A stretch of DNA of 64,000 bases from Desulfovibrio sp. JY (GCA_021730285.1 CP082962.1:4101501-4165500); one strand, 5' to 3'; numbered from the stretch's first letter, positions 40,050-47,790 are shown. A program made the numbers and translations. The notes: a model not told the origin generated them from the letters alone.

Positions 40050-40796
40050 CTAGCCCTGCTCCTCGAAAAACCGCACCGCGTTTCGCAGTTCAGCGAAGTT
40101 GGAGATGTTGTAATGGGCCTCGACGCCATCCATGGATTGCTGGCCCTGGCCCGAAGCGAAAAAGACGGTGCGCAGCCCGGCCTGGCGCGCGCCGTAAATG
40201 TCGCGGTACATGTCGTTGCCGACGAAGAGCAATTCGTCGGCGTACAGATGCATGCGCTTTATGGCCAGGGCGAAGATGCGCGGATCGGGCTTGCGATAGC
40301 CGAGGTCGCCGGAGACGATGATGGGGTAAAAGTACGAGTCGATGCCGACCATGCGCATTTCGGGCAGGGCCCAGGCCGTCTGCGCGTCGGTCAGGGCGGC
40401 GAGCCGGTAGCGCGGGCGCAGTTCGTCGAGCACTTCGCGCACGCCGGGATAGAGTTCCAGGCAATTGAGCGCGATGCCCCTATAGAGCTCGGCCAGAAAA
40501 TGCGGCAGCACGGCCAACTTGTTTTTGGGGATCGTCACCCCGGAGCGGCCGGCCCGGTCCAAAATGAATTCCCGCCATACAGCCACGGCGTCGAACTCCG
40601 GATACTGCTCCCCGCCGCGCCGGCGCTGGTCCTTTAAAATCTGGTAATAGCCGTCGCGCACGTCGCCCCGGTTGGTGCGGATGCCGTAATATTTGAGCAG
40701 GTGGCTGATGGAGCGGTAGATCTGCTCGTTGCCCTCGTCGGTTTCGATGTGGACGAGAGTGCCGTTGATGTCGAAAATGATGCCCCGCACCTTCAT
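40050..40796 (-). CDS. HAD-family hydrolase with an Asn in motif I
   Basis: 248 residues. Motif I is FDINGTLVHI, motif II ALTDAQT, motif III YRKPDPRIF and motif IV FVGNDMYRDIYGARQAG, with a helical cap between (about residues 15-100). In motif I the second Asp of DxDGT, the usual acid-base of HAD phosphatases, is Asn, as in some HAD proteins with altered or no phosphatase activity. Its ATG overlaps the APH-like stop by 4 bp, so the two form one unit. The substrate is not known. Confidence 0.82.
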   Translation of the reverse strand: MKVRGIIFDINGTLVHIETDEGNEQIYRSISHLLKYYGIRTNRGDVRDGYYQILKDQRRRGGEQYPEFDAVAVWREFILDRAGRSGVTIPKNKLAVLPHFLAELYRGIALNCLELYPGVREVLDELRPRYRLAALTDAQTAWALPEMRMVGIDSYFYPIIVSGDLGYRKPDPRIFALAIKRMHLYADELLFVGNDMYRDIYGARQAGLRTVFFASGQGQQSMDGVEAHYNISNFAELRNAVRFFEEQG

Positions 40797-41806
40797 GCCA
40801 AGCCTCCCTTCAAAATGGTCTTGCCCTCCTGGATGAGCCGCTTTCTGTAGGCGTCGTCGAGCCAGTGGTTGCGGGCGATGCGCAAAAGCGTCAGGCCGAG
40901 GTAAAACGGCAGCCGTGCCGTTATGGCGTCGAAGGCCCGCTTGCGGTCGGGAAAATGTCCGGCGTATTCCCACAGGAAATGGCCGATAAAGGGTTCCGAG
41001 CGGGCGGGGCTGCCCGTCGTCAACATAAAGCAGTGCTTGAGCTCCCCGCAAAGCCGCCCCACGTCGTAGACCCGGTCGTCGCGGTGCATGCGCTCGAGGT
41101 CGATGGCGCATACGTCCCGGCCGTGGCCAAAGAGGAAATTGGAGGGCGTGGCGTCGCCGTGGACGCAGACCTGGACGTCCTGCCACAATTCGGGCCGGGC
41201 GGCGTAGGCCTGGCCGAGTTCGCGCAGCCGGTCGATCCGCCGGGGCGAGGCGACACCCTGGCCGGCGAGGTAGGCCAGCACCCGCTCGAAGTAGGCCCGG
41301 GTTCGGGCAAAATCCACCCGCTCGCCCCCGGCCGTGCCGTTGTGAAGCCGGGCGAAAAACCGGGCCAGGCCGGACAGCTTGGTGAAAAGCCTGTCCGAAC
41401 GCCCCGCCCGGGCGGCTTCCTCGATGACGGCGTCGAGCTGCTCGCCGGTGACGTGTTCCACCACGAGCAGGTCCCCGAGTTCGCGATTGGCACCCAGGGG
41501 ACGCACAACGGTATCCGGCGGCCCGGTAAAGCCGAGGCTTCTCACGTATTCGAGATTGCGATATTCGTTTTGCGCGGACTGGGGAGCGTTGCTGCCGTTT
41601 AGGCCCCTGGCACGGGCGTAGAACTTGCCCACCACCCGGGCCCCGCTCCATTTGTCCTCGTAGAGGTAGACGTCGCTTTCGGCCGAAACACGGTAGACCC
41701 GCCAGCGCGGTTCGCGCTGGGTCGCCACGAGCTGGGGCAGGATGCAGTCGCGCAGATAGCCCTGCAGGGGATCGCTTGGCGAGAGGTGTCCGAGGGAGAC
41801 GCGCAT
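40793..41806 (-). CDS. Aminoglycoside-phosphotransferase-fold kinase
   Basis: 337 residues of the APH/choline-kinase fold. Catalytic loop VCVHGDATPSNFLF (Asp and Asn) and the metal-binding Asp in CAIDLERMHRDDRVYDVGR are intact; N-lobe residues include VVGKFYARARG with a likely ATP-binding Lys. APH-fold kinases phosphorylate sugars, lipids or small molecules; resistance is not implied. The neighbouring HAD hydrolase, translated in overlap, suggests a kinase/phosphatase pair on one metabolite. It is divergent (116 bp) from the CULT gene run. Start ATG 41806, with GAGGGAGACGCGC upstream... weakly supported. Confidence 0.8.
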   Translation of the reverse strand: MRVSLGHLSPSDPLQGYLRDCILPQLVATQREPRWRVYRVSAESDVYLYEDKWSGARVVGKFYARARGLNGSNAPQSAQNEYRNLEYVRSLGFTGPPDTVVRPLGANRELGDLLVVEHVTGEQLDAVIEEAARAGRSDRLFTKLSGLARFFARLHNGTAGGERVDFARTRAYFERVLAYLAGQGVASPRRIDRLRELGQAYAARPELWQDVQVCVHGDATPSNFLFGHGRDVCAIDLERMHRDDRVYDVGRLCGELKHCFMLTTGSPARSEPFIGHFLWEYAGHFPDRKRAFDAITARLPFYLGLTLLRIARNHWLDDAYRKRLIQEGKTILKGGLA

Positions 41807-41922
41807 CAAAAAACCACGTGGCGGCCGGTTTGGCGAGCCGGGCTGCCGCCGGGCCGGCTCATCGGGAAAGTAGTATTAAACCACAGGCCCGCGCGCAATG
41901 GAAATCGCCAGTCGGAGTTCCC

Positions 41923-42390
41923 ATGCCCCTTCTCCCCTTTGCCCGGGCCAGCCAACCGCCGCGCTCCGTCCCGCTGTGGGGCCGCACTCCCGGCGACGGG
42001 CCGGGCAAGGCGGGACAGCCCGGCCGGATGGTCGAGCCCCGGGCCGGGACCGGCCTGCTTGACGACCCGCTCCTTCGCTGCATCGCCTGCCGCGCCCCGG
42101 TCACGTCGGAAAGCCGGCGCATCACCGTGGCCGGCGACCACCGCCATGTATTCGCCAATCCGTACGGCCATATTTTCGAGATCGGTTGTTTTGGCGCCGC
42201 GCCCGGCTGCCTGGGGGCGGGGCCGGTGACGTCGGATTTTTCCTGGTTTCCGGGAACACGATGGCAAACGGTGTTGTGCGCGGTGTGCCGGCTCCACCTG
42301 GGCTGGCGCTATGTCCCCGTTTCCGGAGGATTTTTCTTCGGGTTGATCCTGAGCAGGCTGGTGTCCGGTCCAGCCGCATCCGAGGACTGA
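41923..42390 (+). CDS. CULT-domain protein 1 (cereblon-type thalidomide-binding fold, full Trp cage)
   Basis: 155 residues. The C-terminal about 105 residues match the CULT domain of human cereblon and of the single-domain bacterial homologue from Magnetospirillum: zinc ligands Cys53/Cys56 (LRCIACRA) and Cys119/Cys122 (LCAVCRLH), the loop FANPYGHIFE, the cage segment DFSWFPGTRWQTV (Trp108, Trp114) and LGWRY (Trp128, Tyr130), ending FFFGLILSRL. All three cage Trp are kept. The first about 45 residues are Pro/Gly-rich and unordered; no LON domain. No signal peptide, so cytoplasmic. ATG 41923 follows CGGAG. Its physiological ligand is unknown; bacterial CULT domains bind cyclic imides and uracil-like rings in vitro. 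Confidence 0.92.
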   Translation: MPLLPFARASQPPRSVPLWGRTPGDGPGKAGQPGRMVEPRAGTGLLDDPLLRCIACRAPVTSESRRITVAGDHRHVFANPYGHIFEIGCFGAAPGCLGAGPVTSDFSWFPGTRWQTVLCAVCRLHLGWRYVPVSGGFFFGLILSRLVSGPAASED

Positions 42391-42420
42391 TCCTGTGAAA
42401 AAATGCGCATATTCCGTCCT

Positions 42421-42452
42421 GGCCAGTTAGATTTAACTTGACTAAACTGACC
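42421..42452. promoter_or_regulatory. Imperfect inverted repeat in the AT-rich leader of CULT gene 2
   Basis: GGCCAGTT (42421-42428) and AACTGACC (42445-42452) are inverted with one mismatch, in a locally AT-rich 139-bp gap. It could be an operator or a 5'-leader stem. TTGACT at 42438 has no good -10 at the right distance. Function is unproven. Confidence 0.35.
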
Positions 42453-42529
42453 AGAATAGCATTTTTTGACTTAAATGCAAACGGAAAAAGGGCCGTCGGC
42501 CGACACGGCTTCGACCCGAGGAGCGTTTC

Positions 42530-42964
42530 GTGAAAGCCACAGGCGTTTTTTTGGAGACAAATTCGGCAGATGACCTGATCATAAAGCACAAGCCCAGGTT
42601 CGTGTTCGACAACCCCGACCTGGCCCATGCCGACCGCATCGCCTGCGCCGTGTGCGAGATGGAAGTCACCCGGGCGAGCCTGCGCATCGCCGTCGGTGGG
42701 CACCATCGCCACACCTTCCCCACAGCCAAGGGCGTCGACCAGGAATTCGGCTGCTTCTCCCTGGCCCCCGGCTGCCGCGTCATCGGGCACTTCAAACTGG
42801 ATTTCTCCGGCGAGGACGACGGACTGTGGCAGACGGCCTTTTGCGCCGCCTGCGGCGCCCACCTCGGCTGGTATTACCTGTCTTCCAACGGATTGGGCTT
42901 TTTCGGCCTGATCCAGGACCGCCTGCTCGCCCTGCCGGAAGACCTGGCGGGCCAGCCGGAATAA
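42530..42964 (+). CDS. CULT-domain protein 2 (one cage Trp replaced by Gly)
   Basis: 144 residues, starting GTG at 42530 seven nt after GAGGAG. CULT pattern: Cys39/Cys42 (IACAVCEM), Cys105/Cys108 (FCAACGAH), cage segment DFSGEDDGLWQTA and LGWYY, ending GFFGLIQDRL. Compared with protein 1, the first cage Trp (SWFPG) is Gly94, while Trp100, Trp114 and Tyr116 remain; the NPxG loop is changed to PTAKG. So the fold and zinc site are kept but the ligand pocket is altered. A short N-terminal segment (about 35 residues) precedes the domain. Second of three tandem paralogues. Confidence 0.88.
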   Translation: MKATGVFLETNSADDLIIKHKPRFVFDNPDLAHADRIACAVCEMEVTRASLRIAVGGHHRHTFPTAKGVDQEFGCFSLAPGCRVIGHFKLDFSGEDDGLWQTAFCAACGAHLGWYYLSSNGLGFFGLIQDRLLALPEDLAGQPE

Positions 42965-43017
42965 CCTCCCCGCCCGGGTGCGCGGCAACCGTTGGCCGGA
43001 AAGTTTTGCGCCGATGG

Positions 43018-43045
43018 TTGCCTGCGCCCCTGGCGTGGCTATTTT
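43018..43045 (+). promoter_or_regulatory. Possible promoter for CULT gene 3
   Basis: TTGCCT (43018-43023) and TATTTT (43040-43045) are 16 bp apart, each matching consensus at four of six positions, about 80 bp before the gene. A strong Shine-Dalgarno-like AAAGGAGG at 43060-43066 follows but has no ATG, GTG or TTG at a usable distance, so it may be the remnant of an older start. Confidence 0.3.
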
Positions 43046-43126
43046 AATTCCAACTCCGAAAGGAGGAAATCAAGCCACAAACGGGAGCGTCACCGCAGCA
43101 CGAGCAGCGGCCCGTGGGGAGCCCCC

Positions 43127-43585
43127 ATGGACAGACATATCACGCTTTTCACCACCAATCCGCCGTTTCATCTCACCTACGACATGGACGAAGCGGCCGA
43201 AACGGGCACCGCCCCCCGCCCCGTCATCACCAATCCGGCCCTGGCCCATGGCGACCGGTTCGTCTGCTCCCAGTGCGGGGCCGCCATCACCAGTTCGGCC
43301 CTGCGTATCGCCGTCGACGGCTCACATCGCCACCTCGTGCCGTCAGGCTTCGGACCGGACCAGGAAATCGGCTGTTTCTCCCTGGCCCCGGGCTGCGCCG
43401 TCATTGGGCATTTCGCCATGGATTTCGCCAAGCCCTCGCAAGGCCAATGGCGCATGGGCGTGTGCGCCACCTGTGGCGCGCACCTCGGCTGGCATCACCA
43501 TGCCGACGACGGCACCGGCTTCTTCGGCCTGATCCTCGACCGTCTGGACGTCGGGGACGACGCGACGGAACAAGAAGACACGTAA
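43127..43585 (+). CDS. CULT-domain protein 3 (one cage Trp replaced by Lys)
   Basis: 152 residues with the ATG at 43127 behind GGGGAGCCCCC. Zinc pairs Cys47/Cys50 (FVCSQCGA) and Cys113/Cys116 (VCATCGAH) are intact; the cage segment is DFAKPSQGQWRMG then LGWHH, ending GFFGLILDRL. The first cage Trp of protein 1 is Lys102 here, Trp108 and Trp122 remain, and the aromatic after the third Trp is His124. It is closer to protein 2 than to protein 1 (shared GCFSLAPGC.VIGHF block). An N-terminal extension of about 40 residues (ITLFTTNPPFHLTYDMDEA) could form a strand or helix. Cytoplasmic. Confidence 0.88.
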   Translation: MDRHITLFTTNPPFHLTYDMDEAAETGTAPRPVITNPALAHGDRFVCSQCGAAITSSALRIAVDGSHRHLVPSGFGPDQEIGCFSLAPGCAVIGHFAMDFAKPSQGQWRMGVCATCGAHLGWHHHADDGTGFFGLILDRLDVGDDATEQEDT

Positions 43586-43609
43586 CCCGCTCGTTTTGCG
43601 AACGCAAAA

Positions 43610-43639
43610 AAAGGCCGGAGGCTTGCGCCCCCGGCCTTT
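43610..43639. terminator. Bidirectional terminator between CULT gene 3 and the 80-residue protein gene
   Basis: AAAGGCCGG (43610-43618) pairs with CCGGCCTTT (43631-43639). On the minus strand the stem is followed by seven T, a strong terminator for the small-protein/DHS-side transcript. On the plus strand only TTTG follows, so it is weaker for the CULT genes. Confidence 0.8.
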
Positions 43640-43663
43640 GTCGTCAGAAGGTCCTTTCGCGGG

Positions 43664-43906
43664 TCAGACCTTGGAAACCGTGATCACATCCTCGAACTCG
43701 GCCATGACCTTGAAGGTCTTGCCCTCGGATTCGACGCAGTAGTCGCAGCCGGGGAAAAGCTGGGTCGTCGGCGTGAATGCATCGCCGACATAGAGGTCCT
43801 TGGCCTCGCCATTGGTCTCGAACCGGATGGTCGTCCCATCGCCAAGCGTCACCATTTGTTCGTGGTCGATGCTGACAGGCAGATCGGCTTCGGTGAACTC
43901 GCTCAT
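43664..43906 (-). CDS. 80-residue acidic protein of unknown function
   Basis: A small soluble protein, predicted all-beta (VTLGDGTTIRFETNGEAKDL, FKVMAEFEDVITVSKV), acidic, with one CDYC pair near residue 55 that could bind metal or form a disulfide. No family was recognised. The ATG at 43906 follows GGAGGCTGCC. It is 128 bp after the DHS-like gene on the same strand and ends just before the terminator, so it may be expressed from either its own promoter or the DHS-like transcript. Confidence 0.75.
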   Translation of the reverse strand: MSEFTEADLPVSIDHEQMVTLGDGTTIRFETNGEAKDLYVGDAFTPTTQLFPGCDYCVESEGKTFKVMAEFEDVITVSKV

Positions 43907-44034
43907 GGCAGCCTCCAGGGTTTGCGGTTTCAGACGTTGCTTTACCCGCGCGGGCGGGCCGAAATACGTGTTTTGCGATTTCAGGCTACGCCCATTCCCG
44001 GCGGCTGCCAAGAGATTGCGCTTTTTATCACGAG

Positions 44035-45006
44035 TTACCAGCCAAGTACGTAGCCGAAAATCAGCGGGGCCACGATGGCGGCGTCGGAGTTGATCATGAA
44101 ACGCGGCGTGTCCACGTCGAGCTTGCCCCAGGTGATCTTCTCGTTGGGCACGGCCCCGGAATAGGAGCCGTAGGACGTGGTCGAGTCGCCGATCTGGGCG
44201 AAGTAGGCCCAGAAAGGCGTATCCTCGAGCTGCAGGTCCTGGATCAGCATGGGCACGGCGCAGATGGCGAAATCCGCCGCGATGCCGCCGCCGATCTGGA
44301 AAAACCCGACCGGAGTGTTGGTCCTGGCCTGCTCCTGGTACCACTTGGCCAGAAGCTCCATCTGCTCGGTGCCGTGGCGCACGGCCGAATGGTCTTTCAG
44401 GTGCCCCCGGATGACCTCGGAGCAGAAGATGTTGCCGAGCGTGCTGTCCTCGAAGCCGGGAGTGAAAATGGGCAGGCCCTTTTCCTTGGCGGCCAGGACC
44501 CAGGAATGCTCGCGGGGAACCTGGAAGAACTCGGCAATGTCGGGCTGATCGAGCAGCGCGTACATGAATTCGAAAGGAAATTTCGGCGTACCGGCCTCGG
44601 TCGCCTCGGCCCAGAGCTTGGAGATGCGGTGCTGCACCTGCCGCATGATCCCCTCGGGGATGCAGGTGTCGGTCACACGGTTGAACCCGGCCTCGTAGAG
44701 CTCTTTTTCCGCTTCGGGCGAGAGGTCCCGGTATTCGGGAACCATCTTGTATTCATTATGGTTGAAGAGGTTGAAAAGGTCCTCCTCAAGATTGGCGGCG
44801 GTGCAGCTGATGGCATGGACCTTGTCCTTGCGGATCATCTCGGCCAGGGAAATGCCGAGTTCGCAGGTGCTCATGGCTCCGGCCATGGACAAAAACATCT
44901 TGCCGCCCTTGCCGAGCAGATCGTTCCAGGCCTTGGCGGCGTCGAGAGTCTCACGGGCGTTGAAGTGACGGAAATGGGTTTCCATGAAACGGGATATGGC
45001 GGCCAT
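44035..45006 (-). CDS. Deoxyhypusine synthase-family protein (bacterial, substrate unknown)
   Basis: 323 residues of the DHS fold. NAD-site features include MFLSMAGAMSTCELGISLAE near the N-terminus and VGFFQIGGGIAADFAICAVP; the block SGAVPNEKITWGKLD aligns with the DHS segment that carries the catalytic Lys. True deoxyhypusine formation needs eIF5A, which bacteria lack, so bacterial members are thought to act on free polyamines (homospermidine-type reactions) or unknown amines. Two adjacent ATG codons are possible; 45006 has better spacing from AAGGAG. It stands alone, 128 bp upstream of the 80-residue protein gene. Confidence 0.85.
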   Translation of the reverse strand: MAAISRFMETHFRHFNARETLDAAKAWNDLLGKGGKMFLSMAGAMSTCELGISLAEMIRKDKVHAISCTAANLEEDLFNLFNHNEYKMVPEYRDLSPEAEKELYEAGFNRVTDTCIPEGIMRQVQHRISKLWAEATEAGTPKFPFEFMYALLDQPDIAEFFQVPREHSWVLAAKEKGLPIFTPGFEDSTLGNIFCSEVIRGHLKDHSAVRHGTEQMELLAKWYQEQARTNTPVGFFQIGGGIAADFAICAVPMLIQDLQLEDTPFWAYFAQIGDSTTSYGSYSGAVPNEKITWGKLDVDTPRFMINSDAAIVAPLIFGYVLGW

Positions 45007-45190
45007 CATAACTCCTTCGGTTGTATCGGGGCGGGCTGTTTGGCGAGGAACTCCCGCACCACGTGATGCCTGGGCAGTGGGCGAATGTGCCTCGATAACG
45101 TAAGGCCCAGGACGCGAGAACGGGAAGCATAGCCGCTCTTTGCCCCACCGTAAAGCGGGAGCGCGGCCCGGTCCTCCCGCGCCAGGGCCG

Positions 45191-47092
45191 CTACAGGCTA
45201 AGCAGGGAGCGCAACGCGGCCTTGATGCCGTCCTTGTCGATGCCGCAAAGCGCCCGCAACGCTTTTTGCGCGCCGTGTTCCACGAAGTCGTCGGGCAGCC
45301 CCAGCCGGCGCACGGTGAGCCCGGACAGCGCCCCGGCATCGGACAGCATTTCCAGTACGGCCGAACCGAAACCGCCTTGCAGCACGTTTTCCTCGGCCGT
45401 CAGCCACAGGGGGAATTCCCTGGCCAGGGCCAGCAACTGCTCGCGCGGCAGCGGCTTGACAAACCGGGTGTTGAAAACCGCCACCTCGCGCCCGGTCTCG
45501 GCGGCCAGTTCGTTGGCCGCGACCACGGCCGGCATGACCCGGCTGCCGATGGCCACGACCAGGGCGTCCGCGCCCGGACGAACCATCTCCCCCCGGCCGA
45601 TGGGCAGAGGCTCGGGCTTTTCCGGCAGGGGCAGGCCCTCGCCGGCGCCCCGGGGATAGCGGATGGCCACCGGGCCGGGGTGGACGAGCGCTGCGGCCAG
45701 CATGCCCGGCAAATCCGCCTCGCTGCCCGGAGCCATGACCGTCAGGTGGGGGATGTGGCGCAGGTAGGACAGGTCGAAGGCCCCGTGGTGGGTAGCCCCG
45801 TCCTCGCCCACCAGACCGGCCCGGTCGAGGCAGAAGGTCACGGGCAGATTTTGCAGGCACACGTCGTGGACGATCTGATCGTAGGAGCGCTGTAAAAAGG
45901 TGGAATAGACGGCGACCACGGGCTTGAACCCCTCCTTGGCCAGACCGGCGGCAAAGGTCACGGCGTGCTGCTCGCAAATGCCGACGTCCACGAAGCGTTC
46001 GGGCATGGCGGCGGCGAAATCGGACAGCCCCGTGCCCTCGGGCATGGCGGCGGTAATGGCCATGATGCGCTCGTTGTCCTTGGCCAACGCGGTCAGGGCC
46101 CGTCCGAAGACCTGGGTGTAGCTCGGCGGGCACACGCCCGGCTTTTCCACCAGCCCGGTCTCGGGCTCGAAGCAGCCCACGCCATGAAAATAGGTGGGGT
46201 TCTTCTCGGCCGGGGCGTAGCCGCGCCCTTTTTTGGTCAGCACGTGGACCAGCACCGGGCCCTCGATCTCGCGCACTTCCTTGAACACCTGGGTCAGGCG
46301 CGCCGTGTCGTGGCCGTCGATGGGGCCGAGGTAGTTGAAACGGAAGGCCTCGAACAGCATGCCGGGCGTGAAAAAGCTTTTGAACGATTCCTCGCCGCGC
46401 TTGACGTAGCCCATGACGTCGCCGCCGAAGGGGAACGAACTGATCCAGTTCTCCATGTCCTTTTTAAACCGCTTGACCCAGCGCTGGTTGAGCTTGCGGC
46501 TTAAAAAAAGCGAGAGCGCGCCGACGTTCTTGGATATCGACATCTCGTTGTCGTTTAAAACGACAATCAGCCGCCCGCCCCAGCCGCCGGCCTGGTTGAG
46601 GCCCTCGTAGGCCAGTCCGGCGGTCATGGAGCCGTCGCCGATGATGGCCACCACGTCGTGGTCCTCGCCCTTGAGGTCCCGGGCCATGGCCATGCCGAGG
46701 GCGGCGGAGATGGAGGTGCTCGAATGGCCCACGCCGAAATGGTCGTAGGGGCTTTCGGCCGGCCGGGGAAACCCGCTTATGCCGTGCAGGGTGCGCAGGG
46801 TATGAAAATTCTCCTGGCGGCCGGTCAGCAGTTTATAGGCGTAGGCCTGATGGCCCACGTCCCACACCAGCTTGTCCCGACCGGGGTCGAACACGGAAAG
46901 CAGGGCCAGGGTCAGCTCCACCACGCCGAGTGACGGGGCCAGATGGCCGCCGTTCATGGAGACCGTGCCGATGATGACCTGCCGGATCTCCTCGGCCAGG
47001 GCGGTCTTTTCCTCCGGCGACAACCCGGCCACGTCACGGGGATTTTGAATCCGGGGAAGGATGTGAAGCGCCGTGTCCGAAAGTACGGTCAT
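45191..47092 (-). CDS. dxs: 1-Deoxy-D-xylulose-5-phosphate synthase
   Basis: 633 residues, thiamine-diphosphate enzyme that starts the MEP isoprenoid pathway from pyruvate and glyceraldehyde 3-phosphate. The ThDP motif begins IIGDGSMTAGLAYEGLN, the N-terminal family motif is GGHLAPSLGVVELTLAL and WDVGHQAYAYKLLTG, and the second domain has FVDVGICEQHAVTFAAGLA. The ATG at 47092 follows AAGGACCAGCAG. It is the last gene of the xseA-xseB-ispA-nitroreductase-dxs run. ispA and ispG of the same pathway are encoded nearby. Confidence 0.97.
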   Translation of the reverse strand: MTVLSDTALHILPRIQNPRDVAGLSPEEKTALAEEIRQVIIGTVSMNGGHLAPSLGVVELTLALLSVFDPGRDKLVWDVGHQAYAYKLLTGRQENFHTLRTLHGISGFPRPAESPYDHFGVGHSSTSISAALGMAMARDLKGEDHDVVAIIGDGSMTAGLAYEGLNQAGGWGGRLIVVLNDNEMSISKNVGALSLFLSRKLNQRWVKRFKKDMENWISSFPFGGDVMGYVKRGEESFKSFFTPGMLFEAFRFNYLGPIDGHDTARLTQVFKEVREIEGPVLVHVLTKKGRGYAPAEKNPTYFHGVGCFEPETGLVEKPGVCPPSYTQVFGRALTALAKDNERIMAITAAMPEGTGLSDFAAAMPERFVDVGICEQHAVTFAAGLAKEGFKPVVAVYSTFLQRSYDQIVHDVCLQNLPVTFCLDRAGLVGEDGATHHGAFDLSYLRHIPHLTVMAPGSEADLPGMLAAALVHPGPVAIRYPRGAGEGLPLPEKPEPLPIGRGEMVRPGADALVVAIGSRVMPAVVAANELAAETGREVAVFNTRFVKPLPREQLLALAREFPLWLTAEENVLQGGFGSAVLEMLSDAGALSGLTVRRLGLPDDFVEHGAQKALRALCGIDKDGIKAALRSLLSL

Positions 47093-47166
47093 CTGCTGGT
47101 CCTTTTCTTGTGACCGCCGCGCGACGCCAAAAGCGGGCAGCGGCAGCACGGCTTCGTTGCCGGCCA

Positions 47167-47790
47167 TCACCAGACGTCGTGATGGACCCGGTCGGGCCGG
47201 TAGCGGTCCTTGGGCGCGGGCTGCTCGGCCGGATGGCCGATGACGAGCAGCGCCATGGGGGTTGTCGTCTCCGGCATCTTCAAAAGCGCCCGAAACGCCG
47301 CCACCCGTTCGGGCAGCGGATAAATGCCGGTCCACACCGCGCCAAGCCCCAGGGCATGGGCGGCAAGCAGCATGTTCTGGGCGCAGGCCGACGTGTCCTC
47401 GATCCAATAGCCGCCGCATTTGTCCAGGGCCTGATCGCCGGCGACCAGGATGGCCACCGGGGCGTTTTTGGCATAGGCGGCGTAGGGGTTGATGCCGCCG
47501 ACCTTGGCCAGGATCGCCTTGTCGCGCACCACCACGAACTGCCAGGGCTGCTCGTTGCAGGCCGAAGGGGCCTGCATGCCGCAACGCAGGATCTCCTCGA
47601 CCTGGACGTCCGTCACCGGCTCGGCGGTGTAGGCACGCACGCTACGCCGGGTCTTGATGGCGGTTATGGCGTCCATGGCGGCCGGTTTGTCCCCGGCCCA
47701 GGCCGGCCTGGCCGCAAGGAGCCCCGAAACCGCCCCGGCCAAAAGTCCAAGCACCTTTCTCCTGCCCATGCGTCCTGCCTTGCGGATCAT
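47167..47790 (-). CDS. Nitroreductase-family flavoprotein with an N-terminal export signal
   Basis: 207 residues. Residues about 40-207 are a nitroreductase fold: AIKTRRSVRAYTAEPVTD (FMN-binding Arg), MQAPSACNEQPWQFVVV and GLGAVWTGIYPLPERV. Before it stands a signal with twin Arg (MGRRKVLGLLAGAVSGLLAA, then RPAWA), so the enzyme is probably exported folded by Tat with its FMN. The ATG at 47790 follows GGGAGGCGAC. It sits between ispA (32 bp) and dxs (74 bp), a place normally without such a gene. The electron acceptor is unknown. Confidence 0.85.
   Translation of the reverse strand: MIRKAGRMGRRKVLGLLAGAVSGLLAARPAWAGDKPAAMDAITAIKTRRSVRAYTAEPVTDVQVEEILRCGMQAPSACNEQPWQFVVVRDKAILAKVGGINPYAAYAKNAPVAILVAGDQALDKCGGYWIEDTSACAQNMLLAAHALGLGAVWTGIYPLPERVAAFRALLKMPETTTPMALLVIGHPAEQPAPKDRYRPDRVHHDVW

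Noticed and set aside
40793-41806. Aminoglycoside resistance gene
   Set aside because: The APH fold is broad; the gene lacks resistance context and is coupled to a HAD hydrolase, so only a general kinase call is made.
42992-43126. N-terminal extension of CULT protein 3 up to 42992
   Set aside because: The extra residues have no similarity to CULT proteins, and a good ribosome-binding site precedes the ATG at 43127.
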